Part shown: one piece after another, positions 6,924 to 16,900 of the stretch
How positions within the stretch are numbered: the first letter of the stretch is position 1
How the letters are laid out: each line of letters starts with the position of its first letter
NCBI GenBank assembly: GCA_964343605.1
Contig: CAYFKJ010000002.1
Location: forward strand, 372,001 to 436,000
DNA: 64,000 nt
Reading direction: 5' to 3'
DNA from: CAYFKJ01 sp964343605
Lineage (GTDB): Bacteria; Pseudomonadota; Alphaproteobacteria; UBA2966
Notes under the pieces: generated by a model
Database searches by the model: none
What the model was told of the DNA's origin: nothing
Seen by the model: the letters and a program-made list of their open reading frames with translations, nothing else
Position numbers and translations under genes: made by a program

Positions 6924-8654
6924 ATGATCGCTGAACTAAGCGCAGAAGAAATCGTCCGGGACAAGGGCTATCCGGGATCGGACGGCGTCATGCTGTCGGG
7001 ACCCCGCATGTTCCAACCCACCCGCCACCTCACGGAAGCGGACCTCGGCGAATTCTGGATTTTGGACTATCGCTGGTCCTACGGCGTCACGCCGCTGGGT
7101 TACGTCATGATGGAGGACGGTCTCGCCTGGGGCATGCAGTCGACCGCTTATTCGACACACGTACCGACGTCCAACGGACAGGATATCGGCATGGCGGGTA
7201 TTCACTGTTACGTCGCCGAGGTGCCGCAATTCAACGAGGACGAGGAGGCTGAGCGCGAACGGCAACTCGACGCTTTTCTGCCAAATTTCCTCGAGACTTT
7301 CGAAGACGATTGGGCCGCTGCCGCAAAGATGATCGAACATCGCGCGCAACTGCTGGAGCGGTTCGACACCGCCGGCAAGTCGCTCGATGAATTGGCTGAT
7401 TACCTGGAGGCCTCGCGCCTGCACGCCCGCCGCCTTTGGGAAGCGCACTTCACCTACATGTACCCCCTGTTGGTCAACTATCTCGGCTTCTGCGGCTTCT
7501 GCGACGAACTTGGCATTGCCACGTCGGACGTGCCGAAATTCCTGCAAGGCCGTCCCAGCATGGTCACGGAGGGCGACAAGGCCTTGCTCAACCTGGCGAG
7601 CCGGGTCAAGGGTGGGCCGCTGCAATCGGTGTTCGCCGATACAGCGGCGCACGACCTGTCTTCGGCGATTGCCGCCGTGGCGGGTGACGGTCCCGCGTTC
7701 ATGAACGAATTCGACGCCTATCTCGACAAGTGGGGCTGGCGCAGCGACGACGTCGGCAATCCCCTGCAGGCGCACTGGCGGGACGATCCCTCGCGCGCTT
7801 TGGGCACGATCAAGACCTTGATCGCCCAGGGCGACATCCAGGACGTCGATGCCGAACTGGAAACCTCGCGCGGCCATCGTGATGCCGCCATCGAAGCGGC
7901 GCGCGCCAAGCTTAGTGGATCGGAACAGGCGACCTTCGACGAAGCCCTGGAAAGCCTGCAGGCCGCCAATTTCATCTGGTGGAACGAGGATCACAACTAC
8001 TACATCGACATGCGGGCGACGATCCCGTTGCATCGCGCCGCCAAGTCCATCGGCGAGGCGCTCGACATGAGCGACCCCGCCGAAGTCTGCTTCCTGTTCT
8101 ATCCGGAGCTCGAGGCCGTGGCGCGGGGCGAGCGCAAAATCGGCGAGTTCAGTACGCTCATCCGGGACCGGCGCGATTACTTCGATCATTGGGATGCTTT
8201 GCGCAGCCGCATGCCCAAGTACCTGGGTGAGCCGCCCGAGGTGATCGCCGATCCCATCATGATCGAGATGGACGGCGTGACGGAAGAGTTTCTCGCCACC
8301 ATCCGAGACGCCGGTTCGGCCACGGATGTCCTGAGCGGTACGTCGGGCGCGGCCGGCACCGTGCGCGGCAAGGCGCGCGTCCTGCTGGATGCCGATGAAA
8401 TCCATTCGCTGGGCGTCGGCGAAATCCTGGTTTGCGAAGGCACCACGCCGTCCTGGACGCCGGCTTTTGCAAAAATCGCGGGCTGCGTCTGCGACACCGG
8501 CGGCAGCCTTTCCCACGCGGCGGTTATCTCACGCGAGTACGGCGTGCCCAGCGTCCTCGGTCTGGCCATCGCGACCAAGGCCATCCGCGACGGCGACCTC
8601 ATTGAGGTTGACGGCGACCGTGGCCGCGTCACCATTGTGGAACGTGCCGCGTGA
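6924..8654 (+). CDS. Phosphohistidine (PEP-mobile) subunit of a split PEP-synthase/phenylphosphate-synthase-like phosphotransferase
   Basis: A 576-residue protein. The last about 90 residues form the swivelling PEP-utilising domain with the phosphoacceptor histidine at about position 531 in GGSLSHAAVISREYGVP, preceded by the VLVCEGTTPSWTP-like strand (residues EILVCEGTTPSWTPAF). The first about 450 residues correspond to the substrate-binding middle region of rifampicin phosphotransferase-like proteins and have several tryptophan/aromatic-rich helices. The ATP-binding domain is absent here and is encoded by the next gene, overlapping by 4 bases (GTGA). This size split (about 65 + 40 kDa) matches the subunits described for phenylphosphate synthase. 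The start ATG has AGGGGAGGG upstream. Substrate unknown. Confidence 0.85.
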   Translation: MIAELSAEEIVRDKGYPGSDGVMLSGPRMFQPTRHLTEADLGEFWILDYRWSYGVTPLGYVMMEDGLAWGMQSTAYSTHVPTSNGQDIGMAGIHCYVAEVPQFNEDEEAERERQLDAFLPNFLETFEDDWAAAAKMIEHRAQLLERFDTAGKSLDELADYLEASRLHARRLWEAHFTYMYPLLVNYLGFCGFCDELGIATSDVPKFLQGRPSMVTEGDKALLNLASRVKGGPLQSVFADTAAHDLSSAIAAVAGDGPAFMNEFDAYLDKWGWRSDDVGNPLQAHWRDDPSRALGTIKTLIAQGDIQDVDAELETSRGHRDAAIEAARAKLSGSEQATFDEALESLQAANFIWWNEDHNYYIDMRATIPLHRAAKSIGEALDMSDPAEVCFLFYPELEAVARGERKIGEFSTLIRDRRDYFDHWDALRSRMPKYLGEPPEVIADPIMIEMDGVTEEFLATIRDAGSATDVLSGTSGAAGTVRGKARVLLDADEIHSLGVGEILVCEGTTPSWTPAFAKIAGCVCDTGGSLSHAAVISREYGVPSVLGLAIATKAIRDGDLIEVDGDRGRVTIVERAA

Positions 8655-9760
8655 GCGACTATGTCGTCAACTTCGAGGCGGCAGCGGCGACCGACACGGC
8701 CATCGTCGGCGCCAAGGTCGCCCAGCTCGTGAAGACGGGAGCAGAGGGGTTCACGACACCGAAGGGTTTTGCCGTCACCACCCGGGCCTTCCTGGATTTC
8801 ATGGAGAGCGTGAACGCGGCGACGGATCTGTCCGCACGTCTCGCCGCCTTTGAAGATCGTGCAAGTGATGACGCCGCCGATTTGGCTCTCTTTGCCGAAC
8901 AAGCCATCACGGCGCAGGCCGTGCCGGAAAACATGGGGGCCGAAATCACGGCCGCCTACGAAGCTCTTTGCCTGGCCGAGCGCCATGTCGATTGTCCGGT
9001 CGCGGTGCGGAGCTCGGCGACGGGCGAGGATGCCGAGGACGCCAGTTTCGCCGGCCAGTACGAGAGCTTCCTCGGCGTATCGGGAAGCGCACAACTGCTT
9101 GACTACGTGAAACGCGGCTGGGCCTCGCTGTTCACGGCGCGGGCGCTGCAGTACCGCCGCGACAACGGATTGGCCTACGCGGCAACGCCCATGGCGCTCG
9201 GCATCATGACGTTGGTCAACGCGCGCGCTGCCGGCGTTGGTTTCTCCGTGCACCCGGTGAAGGGGACCGCGGACCGCATGGTGATCGAGGCGACGTTCGG
9301 CTTCGGCGAGGCGCTGGTTCAGGGCGTCGTGACGCCCGACCATATCGAGGTCGACAAGCAGAGCGGGCGCATTCTCGAATACTCGACCAATGCCAAGACG
9401 ACCGTTTCCGTGCTGGACGTCGGCGCCGCCACCGTCATCGAGAAAGCCATGCCCGAAGCCTTCGTCGATGCCCAAGTGCTGACGGAAGCGGAAATTACCG
9501 CCATCGCCGGCTTGCTGGTGGAAGTGGAGAAAAAGGCGGGCTTTCCGGTCGACATCGAGTGGGTGGTGCCGCACGGCTGGCAGACGGGCATGCCGATTTC
9601 GTTGGTCCAGATGCGGCCGGTCACGACCCACGTGGCAAAACCGGAAGAAAGCGGGGATGACCCTGACGAAGGCGCTAAGCCGGGCTGGAAAGCGTCTTCA
9701 TTCGCCACTCGATACGGCGGCAAACGCCGGCGCCGGCCGAAGGGTGGCAGCGATGACTGA
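8651..9760 (+). CDS. PEP/pyruvate-binding (ATP-grasp, PPDK_N) subunit of the split phosphotransferase
   Basis: A 369-residue protein equivalent to the N-terminal ATP-binding domain of PEP synthase and pyruvate phosphate dikinase: VGAKVAQLVKTG near the start, the nucleotide loop VAVRSSATGEDAEDASFAGQ, and the terminal ISLVQMRPVT strand. In the family this domain transfers the beta-phosphate of ATP to the histidine of the mobile domain, here on the upstream protein. It starts at GTG overlapping the upstream stop. The final 40 residues are a basic/acidic low-complexity tail (GGKRRRRPKGG) overlapping the HAD gene start and may be a non-conserved extension. Confidence 0.88.
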   Translation: MSDYVVNFEAAAATDTAIVGAKVAQLVKTGAEGFTTPKGFAVTTRAFLDFMESVNAATDLSARLAAFEDRASDDAADLALFAEQAITAQAVPENMGAEITAAYEALCLAERHVDCPVAVRSSATGEDAEDASFAGQYESFLGVSGSAQLLDYVKRGWASLFTARALQYRRDNGLAYAATPMALGIMTLVNARAAGVGFSVHPVKGTADRMVIEATFGFGEALVQGVVTPDHIEVDKQSGRILEYSTNAKTTVSVLDVGAATVIEKAMPEAFVDAQVLTEAEITAIAGLLVEVEKKAGFPVDIEWVVPHGWQTGMPISLVQMRPVTTHVAKPEESGDDPDEGAKPGWKASSFATRYGGKRRRRPKGGSDD

Positions 9761-10439
9761 GAATTCCGCCACAACGGCCTTGCTGCTGGATTTCGGCTCC
9801 GTCATTTCCAAGAGCCTGTTTGAAACACTCCCCGATATCGAGGCCGCCTACGGTCTCGAGCCCGGCACGCTGGGCTGGCGGGGGCCTTTCGCGCCCGAGG
9901 ACGATGCCTTGTGGGGCGCCATGCAGGCGGATGAGGTGTCCGAGCGCGGCTACTGGGCCGAACGCTGCGCCCAGTTGGGCAAGCTTGTCGATGCCGACCT
10001 GGAAATGATCGATGTCATCAAGGCGAGCCGCGGCGAGGACCCCAATCGCTGCATCCGGCCCGAAGCGGTTGAAGCCATCGGCCGGGCCAAGGAAATGGGC
10101 GCGGGCGTGTCGATTCTCAGCAACGAACTGGAGTTGTTTTACGGCGCCGAGGTGCTGGCCAAGGTGCCGCTGTTCGATTGCATGGATCACATCATCGACG
10201 CCACGACCACGCACATCCTGAAACCCGATCCGGCGGCCTACCGCCTGGCCCTGGACGCCATCGGCCTGCCCCCGGAACGGATCGTTTTCGTCGACGACCA
10301 GATGCGCAATATTGAGGGCGGCCGGATGGCCGGTTTCGCCTGCGTCCACTTCAACGTGCTGACCCCCCGAAGTTCATATGACGAAGCGCTCGGCCTGCTG
10401 GAAGAGCTTCGCCGCGAAGAGGTACAGAGTTATGCGTGA
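9753..10439 (+). CDS. HAD-superfamily hydrolase (subfamily IA)
   Basis: A 228-residue HAD protein. Motif I is LLLDFGSVIS, motif II the serine of SILSNEL, motif III the lysine of LKPDPAAYRLAL, and motif IV VFVDDQMRNIEG. The nucleophile aspartate of motif I is present but the second aspartate, usual in phosphatases (D-x-D), is glycine here, as in the DFGGV-type members. Phosphatase activity is therefore uncertain. The ATG at 9753 overlaps the end of the dikinase subunit by 8 bases and its own end overlaps the next gene by 8 bases, so it belongs firmly to this operon. It could dephosphorylate or hydrolyse the product of the phosphotransferase (inference). Confidence 0.85.
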   Translation: MTENSATTALLLDFGSVISKSLFETLPDIEAAYGLEPGTLGWRGPFAPEDDALWGAMQADEVSERGYWAERCAQLGKLVDADLEMIDVIKASRGEDPNRCIRPEAVEAIGRAKEMGAGVSILSNELELFYGAEVLAKVPLFDCMDHIIDATTTHILKPDPAAYRLALDAIGLPPERIVFVDDQMRNIEGGRMAGFACVHFNVLTPRSSYDEALGLLEELRREEVQSYA

Positions 10440-11793
10440 CAACAATTTCCTGACGGCCCACAACGCCCGCCACGCCTTCCATCCCATGGGGCACCCGGCG
10501 GATATCGAAGCCAATCCCCCGCGCATCATTGCCGGTGGCGATGGCGTGCGCGTTACCGATGCCGAAGGGCACCAAGTAGTCGACGCGGTCGGCGGGCTGT
10601 GGAACGTCAATCTGGGCTATAGCTGCGATCCGGTGAAAAAGGCGATCGCCGACCAGCTCGACGCGCTGCCCTACTATTCGGCGTTCAAGGGCACGACGAC
10701 GCCGGGCCTGATCGAGCTCTCGCAGCGGCTCGTGGAGATCCTTGAGCCTGAGGATATGAAACGGGCCTTCTTCACCTCTGGCGGATCGGATTCGGTCGAA
10801 ACCGCGCTCCGGCTGGCGCGCCAGTACTGGAAGATCCAGGGCCAGCGCGACCGTTTCAAGTTCCTGTCGTTCAAGAAGGGCTATCACGGCACCCACTTCG
10901 GCGGCGCCTCGGTCAACGGCGGCGACCGCTTTCGTCGCGGTTACGAGCCGATGCTGCCCGGCTGCTTCCACGTCGCCCACCCCTGGGCCTACCGCAACAG
11001 TTTCGGCACCACTGACGAAGACGAACTGACCGCCATCTGCCTGAAGCTGATCGAGGAGGAGATTAAGTTCCAGGGGCCCGAGACGGTCGCCGCCTTCATT
11101 GCCGAGCCGGTGCTCGGCGCCGGCGGCGTCCTGGTTCCACCGAAGGCGCTGTGGCCAGGTTTGCGGGAGATCTGTGACCGGTACGGCATCCTTTTGATCG
11201 CCGATGAAGTGGTCACCGGCTTCGGCCGCACCGGCTCCTGGTTCGGCTCGCGCCTGTGGGACGTAAAGCCCGACATCATGTGCCTCGCCAAGGCGATTAC
11301 CTCGGGTTATTTCCCGTTCGGTGCCGTGATGCTCAACGCTCGCATCGAAAAGGCCTTCATGGAGAACGACGACGATCTCGGCGGCATCTATCACGGCTAT
11401 ACCTACTCGGGCCATCCGGTGGGCTGCGCAGCCGCCCTGGCCACCCTGGACGCCACCTTCGCCCAGGACCTGCCGGGCAATTCCCGCGAGCAAGGGGATT
11501 TCATCAGAGCCGGGTTGAGGGAGCTGGCGGCGGACGTGTCGACCATCGGCGAAGTGCGCGGCATTGGCCTGATGATCGCCATCGACGTCGTTTCGGACCC
11601 CGAGGCCAAAACGCCGGCGGATGCCGCCATGATGAAGGTGCTGGACGAAACCGCCTTCGAAAACGGCATCCTGATTCGCGTCTCGGGCAACAACATCATC
11701 ATGTCGCCGCCATTGGTGATCACGCGGGACGACGCTCAGACCATCGTCGACGCGCTCTCCACCGCCTTCAGGAAGCTCGAAACGACGAGGTAG
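10432..11793 (+). CDS. Class III aminotransferase (omega-amino acid:pyruvate type)
   Basis: A 453-residue fold-type I aminotransferase with SGGSDSVETALRLARQYW, GYHGTHFGG, IADEVVTGFGRTG and the PLP lysine Lys287 in CLAKAITSGY. Overall it resembles omega-amino acid (beta-alanine, taurine, polyamine):pyruvate aminotransferases, which convert a terminal amine to an aldehyde. The substrate is not settled. The ATG at 10432 overlaps the HAD gene by 8 bases and a MarR regulator follows 2 bases after the stop. Two class III aminotransferases of different branches in the same divergent cluster suggest two separate transamination steps or a wide amine range. Confidence 0.92.
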   Translation: MRDNNFLTAHNARHAFHPMGHPADIEANPPRIIAGGDGVRVTDAEGHQVVDAVGGLWNVNLGYSCDPVKKAIADQLDALPYYSAFKGTTTPGLIELSQRLVEILEPEDMKRAFFTSGGSDSVETALRLARQYWKIQGQRDRFKFLSFKKGYHGTHFGGASVNGGDRFRRGYEPMLPGCFHVAHPWAYRNSFGTTDEDELTAICLKLIEEEIKFQGPETVAAFIAEPVLGAGGVLVPPKALWPGLREICDRYGILLIADEVVTGFGRTGSWFGSRLWDVKPDIMCLAKAITSGYFPFGAVMLNARIEKAFMENDDDLGGIYHGYTYSGHPVGCAAALATLDATFAQDLPGNSREQGDFIRAGLRELAADVSTIGEVRGIGLMIAIDVVSDPEAKTPADAAMMKVLDETAFENGILIRVSGNNIIMSPPLVITRDDAQTIVDALSTAFRKLETTR

Positions 11794-11795
11794 TC

Positions 11796-12272
11796 ATGGC
11801 ATCGGATCCGTTCCTGCTGGAAGAATTCGCTCCGTTTCAGTTGGCTGTCGTGGCCAACCGGGTATCCCAGGCCGTGGCCAAGATCATCGAGCGCAAATTC
11901 AATCTCCACATTCCGGAATGGCGCATGATGACCGTCCTGGCGAAGTACCAACCCTGCTCGGGGCTCGATCTCGTGCAAAAGACGGCGATGGATCCGGCCC
12001 GGGTGAGCCGGGCGCAGACCCGCTTGCTCGATCTCGGACTAATTACAGCGGTCCAGGATCCGGAAGACCGCCGCCGTCTTATTATTTCCCTGACGGACAA
12101 GGGCACCGATATCGTCCGCCAGCTCGTGCCCGACGCCATCCGGACGGAGGAATACTTGTTCGGTACGCTAACGGACGGCGAGCGCCGCTCGTTCGAACGG
12201 GTGCTGGCCAAGTTGTTCGACCAGACGAACGCCTTGGAGCAGTCGGAGGACGAAATCGCGAATGTAGACTGA
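11796..12272 (+). CDS. MarR-family transcriptional regulator
   Basis: A 158-residue winged-helix regulator. The DNA-binding part includes IPEWRMMTVLAKYQP, the recognition helix region MDPARVSRAQTRLLDLGLI and the wing DPEDRRRLIISLTDKG. It starts 2 nt after the aminotransferase stop with GAGG at about -9, so it is the last gene of the dikinase operon. MarR proteins usually repress their own operon and a divergent neighbour until a small ligand binds; the dyad at 6818-6835 is a candidate site (inference). Confidence 0.93.
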   Translation: MASDPFLLEEFAPFQLAVVANRVSQAVAKIIERKFNLHIPEWRMMTVLAKYQPCSGLDLVQKTAMDPARVSRAQTRLLDLGLITAVQDPEDRRRLIISLTDKGTDIVRQLVPDAIRTEEYLFGTLTDGERRSFERVLAKLFDQTNALEQSEDEIANVD

Positions 12273-12503
12273 TCGGGGCCGCCGCTTGCGGCGACCGCCG
12301 ACATCCTAGTAGTTGATCTGGGAAGATATTCCCTACCTCACCGTATCGCTGAGATGATTGCTGGACGAAACTCGTATTTAGCGGTATGAGAGTATCACAT
12401 TTCTTTGCCCAGAAATGTACTGTTGGTCGTGTTGCGGAGTATCCGACTGACACCGCCTGGTAAGTCGGCGAACTGGGGGCGCAATCGATCATTACTGTGG
12501 TGG

Positions 12504-12526
12504 GCGGCCGATCGGATTTCGGCCGC
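12504..12526 (+). promoter_or_regulatory. Hairpin in the leader of the subtilisin-like protease gene
   Basis: GCGGCCGA (12504-12511) is perfectly complementary to TCGGCCGC (12519-12526) with a 7-nt loop. It ends about 6 bases before the GGGAGG ribosome-binding site of the protease gene. It is followed by no T-run, so it is not an intrinsic terminator; it could be an operator or modulate translation. The rest of the 12273-12545 spacer shows only a short CGCCGC/GCGGCG dyad after the MarR stop and no credible gene. Confidence 0.45.
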
Positions 12527-12545
12527 TTGACGGGAGGCGCTCTGA

Positions 12546-13874
12546 ATGTGGCTGCCTGAGGGAAGAGCAATTGGACGGGGATTTACGGCTTCCGCCGCAC
12601 GCCCGGCGTTTGCCTTAGGTGCCGGCGCGGCATTCCTGCTTGGGTGCCTCTTGGCAACGTCCGCAACGGCGGACGTCAAGGTTCGGTCCTACGACCGGGG
12701 CAGCAAGACCGAAAAAGAGTTGCGCGGCAGGTCCGGAACGGGAACGGCGGGAGGATTGCTCAGGCGCGGCAAGCGCGGTAGCGCCGCACGCCCCCACCCG
12801 CAGGACGACTTCGAACCCGGCGAGGTGTTGATCGCCAATCCGCCGCGCGGTTTCGAGGCCAAAATGGGCGCCCTCGGCATATCGGTCATGGAAAAGGTCT
12901 CGTTGGGCGCCATCGACTACCGCTTCTATCGGCTGAAGACGCCGCGAAAAATGCCGGTGCGAAAAGCCATGGCGTTGATCAAGGACAATCTTCCCGGCGC
13001 TTTGGTGGACGCCAATCATCGTTTCGACCTCTCGGCTAAGCGCGCCGCGCGTGGCAGTTTTCCCCTGCGTGCAGCAGGCTGGCAAAAGGTTGGTGCGCAA
13101 TGCGGCAAGGGGGTGCGGATCGGCCTGATCGATTCGGCGGTGGATGTCTCGCATCCCGTTCTGAAGGGGCAGAAGATCCAGTACAAGTCGTTCCACGACA
13201 TCCGTCGCAATCCCGCGCCCAGTTCCCACGGCACCACCATGGCGGCGATGCTTATCGGCAGGCCCATGAGCAGCGGTTGGTCGGGCCTGCTGCCGGGAGC
13301 GAGCCTCTACGCCGCCAGCATGTTCGAGATCAACCGCCGGGACGAGGTCGTCGGCACCAGCGTCGGATTGGTCAAGGCGCTCAACTGGATGGCCGAAAAC
13401 AAGGTGAAGATCGTCAACCTGAGTATTGCCGGCGGCGACAACAACATGGTCCGGGAAGCGGCGGCGCAGGCACGGCGCAACGGGATGGTTCTTGTCGCCT
13501 CGGTCGGCAATTGGGGATTTGCTCAGGGGGCGGCCTACCCGGCCGGGTACGAAGAGGTCATTGCCGTCACGGCCGTCAGCAACCGGCGCAAGATTTACCG
13601 TGACGCCAATAAGGGGCCATACGTCGACTTTGCCGCCCCGGGCGTGCGCATCTGGGCGCCTACCATGCCGGGCGTGAAACCGCAAAGCGGCACCTCGCTG
13701 GCGACACCTTATGTCACGGTGCTGGCGGCGTTGGAGGTGGCGAAAGGGACGCGGGCGGATCCAAGCGCCCTGCGCGTTGCCTTGCGCCGCGGCGCGATCG
13801 ATCTCGGCCGCCGCGGCAAGGATGACGTCTTCGGCTGGGGGCTGGTCGCCTCACAACCGACGTGCATGCCATAA
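12546..13874 (+). CDS. Secreted subtilisin-like serine protease (peptidase S8)
   Basis: A 442-residue exported protease. A signal peptide with the hydrophobic core ALGAGAAFLLGCLLATSATA ends near residue 42. Residues 43-180 form a pro-region. The catalytic triad is visible as Asp196 (GLIDSAVD), His228 (SSHGTTMAAM) and Ser384 (SGTSLATPY); the oxyanion asparagine is in SVGNWGFA. The cysteine-free core is followed by a short C-terminus ending in TCMP. GGAGG lies 8 bases before the ATG. No obvious substrate or partner gene is adjacent; the next gene is a separate regulator. Extracellular or periplasmic proteolysis is inferred. Confidence 0.93.
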   Translation: MWLPEGRAIGRGFTASAARPAFALGAGAAFLLGCLLATSATADVKVRSYDRGSKTEKELRGRSGTGTAGGLLRRGKRGSAARPHPQDDFEPGEVLIANPPRGFEAKMGALGISVMEKVSLGAIDYRFYRLKTPRKMPVRKAMALIKDNLPGALVDANHRFDLSAKRAARGSFPLRAAGWQKVGAQCGKGVRIGLIDSAVDVSHPVLKGQKIQYKSFHDIRRNPAPSSHGTTMAAMLIGRPMSSGWSGLLPGASLYAASMFEINRRDEVVGTSVGLVKALNWMAENKVKIVNLSIAGGDNNMVREAAAQARRNGMVLVASVGNWGFAQGAAYPAGYEEVIAVTAVSNRRKIYRDANKGPYVDFAAPGVRIWAPTMPGVKPQSGTSLATPYVTVLAALEVAKGTRADPSALRVALRRGAIDLGRRGKDDVFGWGLVASQPTCMP

Positions 13875-13971
13875 CCCACAAACCTTTTATTTTAAGCCCT
13901 CCGTGTAAACGACTATCATTCGCCCATCGAGTGAGCCGAGCGCGCGTCCGCGTGGTCAAAGGGGGATGGCA

Positions 13972-16900
13972 ATGCAGTGTACGGCCTGTTCCGCCGAAAA
14001 TCCGGCCGGCAACAAGTTCTGCGGCCAATGCGGCGCGGCCCTGCCGTTATCCTGTCCTTCTTGCGGGGCGGAGAGCCCGCCGGGCAACCGCTTTTGCGGT
14101 CAATGCGGCAACGACCTGACAGGGAAGGCGGCACAGGAACAGCCTGTTGCCCTAGCCGTCCCGGAAGTCCGTTCCGAGGCGGAACGCCGTCATCTGACGG
14201 TGATGTTTTGCGACCTCGCCGAGTCGACCGCTCTTTCCGAACGCCTGGATCCCGAAGACCTGCGCGATGTGGTTAAAGCGTACCAGGAAGTTTGCGTCCG
14301 CGAGATCGTGGACTTCGGCGGTTTCGTCGCCCGTTACATGGGAGACGGCATCCTCGCCTACTTCGGCTATCCCCAGGCGCACGAGAACGATGCCGAACCG
14401 GACAACCTGGTGATCAGCGACGCCACCAAACGTCAGGCGGGCGGATTTTTCGAGTACGCCGATCTTGGCCGCCAATCCCTGAAAGGCATCAGCGAACCGG
14501 AACAAGCCTGGCAAGTGCAGGGCGCAAGCGCCGTGGTCAGCCGCTTCGAAGCGAGCGCCTCTGCCGGTTTGAGTCCGCTGGTTGGGCGCGAGGAGGAAAT
14601 CGCGCTGCTGCTCAGCCGCTGGGACCTCACGCGCAATGATGAGGGTCAGGTGGTGGCGTTGTCGGGCGAAGCGGGCGTGGGCAAATCCCGCATCATTCAG
14701 GCCTTTCGGCAGCGGCTGCAGGACGACGACCACGCCAGCATCATACTCTCCTGCTCACCGTTTCATACCAACAGCGCGCTCTATCCGATCATCGACTGTC
14801 TTGAGCGCGTCATGGACATCGTCCGGAGCGACGGAACGGAACAGCGCATTGCGAAGATCGATGCATTCGTCTCGGACCGGGGACTGCTACCGGCAGACAT
14901 AACGCCCTATGTCGCGTCGGTGATGGTGGAGGACGGTGCGCCGCCTTTGCCGGCCACGGCCGATTCGCCGGAAAAGCAGCGGCAGTTGGTGTGGGAGGCA
15001 TTGCTGGCGCTTCTCCAGGCGCAGTCGGAGCGACAGCCGACGGTGATGATCGGGGAAGACATTCATTGGATCGATCCCTCGACGGAGGAGTTTCTCGGCG
15101 CCTTGGTCGACCGGCTTCGTTCGTTGCGCCTGCTGCTGGTCACCAGTTCCCGGCCGCAGTACACGCCGCCTTGGAGCAGCCACCCGCACGTGACGACGCT
15201 GACCCTCAACCGGTTGAGCCGGGCAAACAGCGCTTCGCTCGTGGCGGGGGTGACAGGGGGCCGCGCGCTGCCCGATGAAGTGCTGGATCAGATCGTCGCC
15301 AAAACCGACGGCGTGCCGCTGTTCGTCGAGGAACTGACCAAGACGGTGCTGGAATCCGGCATCGTCAAGGAGGCGGGCGACCGCTACGAGCTGGCGGAAC
15401 CGATGGCCACGCTCTCCATTCCGGCATCGCTGCACGATTCGCTGATGGCGCGTCTCGACCGTTTGGCGCCGGTGAAGGAAGTGGCGCAGATGGCGTCCGT
15501 CCTCGGCCGTACTTTCGTCGAGGACGTCCTGCTTCAGGTCTCTAAATTGGGACGGGAAGAACTGCGCGCGGCGCTCGATCAACTGATCGAGGCTGAACTG
15601 GTGGTACGTCGCAGTCAGGCCGGCGCCGTCAGCTACGAGTTCAAGCACGCCCTGGTGAGGGAAACCGCGTACGAATCCCTGCTGAAAAGCACGCGCCAGA
15701 ACTATCACCTGGAGTTTGCGCGGGTTCTCGAAAGATTGCGCCAGGAGGAAGGCGGCATCGAGCCCGAGGTCCTGGCCCATCATTTCGGCGAAGGCGGTCT
15801 CGCCGAAACCGCTGTGAACTACTGGCAGGAAGCGGCCCGGCGAGCGACCGAACGCTGGGCCAGCGCGGAAGCCGTCAGCCATGTCGGGCAGGGGTTGGAA
15901 ATGCTGGACAGAATTTCCGACGGGCCGGAACGCGCCGCGTTGGAGCTGTCCCTGTTGCGTGATCTCGTCGGTGGACTGCGCATCCTGGACCGCTATCAGG
16001 AAGCGCTCGACATGCTGGCCCGGGCACAGACGGTCGCTGAACGGTTCGACCTGCCCGAGGACCTTGCCTGGGTGCATTATTTGCGCGGTAACATCTGTTT
16101 CCCGTTGGGAGACGTCGATGGCTGTCTGGCCGCCCACCAGAAAGCCATCGAGTATGCGCGCCAAATCAAGTCGACCGAGATGGAAGCCCGCGCCCTCAGC
16201 GGCCTCGGTGATGCCAACATAATGCGCGGCGACATGACGGCGGCCTTCGACCACTACGACGAATGCGTCGCCAAGGCGCGCCAGGCCGGCCTCGATTCCA
16301 TCGCAGCCGCCAACCTATCCATGCGGGGGCACTCCCGCCTCTACCTGCTGCAAATCAGGGAAGCGCTGGCGGATTGCCTGGAGGCCGCCGAACTGGCCGT
16401 GGCGGCGGGAAATCAGAGGGCGGAAATGATCGCGCGCGGCAGTTGCGCCGGCAAGGTTCTGTTCGACATGGGTGACCTGGCTGAATCCAGGCGCCAAAGT
16501 GAGCGCGCCATCGACATTTCGAAAGAACTTGGCGCCCGCCGGTTCGAGCCGGTAAATCAAGCTGTGTTGGCACAGATATTGGAGTTGGAAGGCGACCGCA
16601 AGGCGGCCGAGGAACTCGCGAAATCGGCGGCGCAGACCAGCCGAGAAACCGGCCTCAAATTTGCCGGACCCATGATCATGGGGGCCTTGGTGCAGGTCAC
16701 CGATTCGGAAGCCGTCCGAAGGTCTATTATCGCCGAGTGTACCGCCATCCTCAGCGAGGGCTGCGTCGGCCACAATTACCTTTGGTTCTACCGCGGCGCC
16801 ATGGAGGCTATGCTGCGGAACAGTAATTGGGAGGGCGTTGAAGCCTTCGCGCAAACGGCCGAGGAATACATCGGCGAGCGTTCTATACCCTGGCTGACAA

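Noticed and set aside
6936..8516. A 526-codon open frame on the strand opposite the phosphohistidine subunit
   Set aside because: It is a by-product of GC-rich third-position bias; its protein has no recognisable motifs, whereas the sense frame has the PEP-mobile domain.
12273..12545. Possible small RNA or gene in the spacer after MarR
   Set aside because: No promoter-terminator pair or coding potential could be supported beyond two hairpins.
14887..16254. A 455-codon open frame opposite the ATPase/TPR regulator
   Set aside because: Low-complexity, histidine/arginine-rich text with no domain; the sense strand carries clear Walker motifs and TPR helices.
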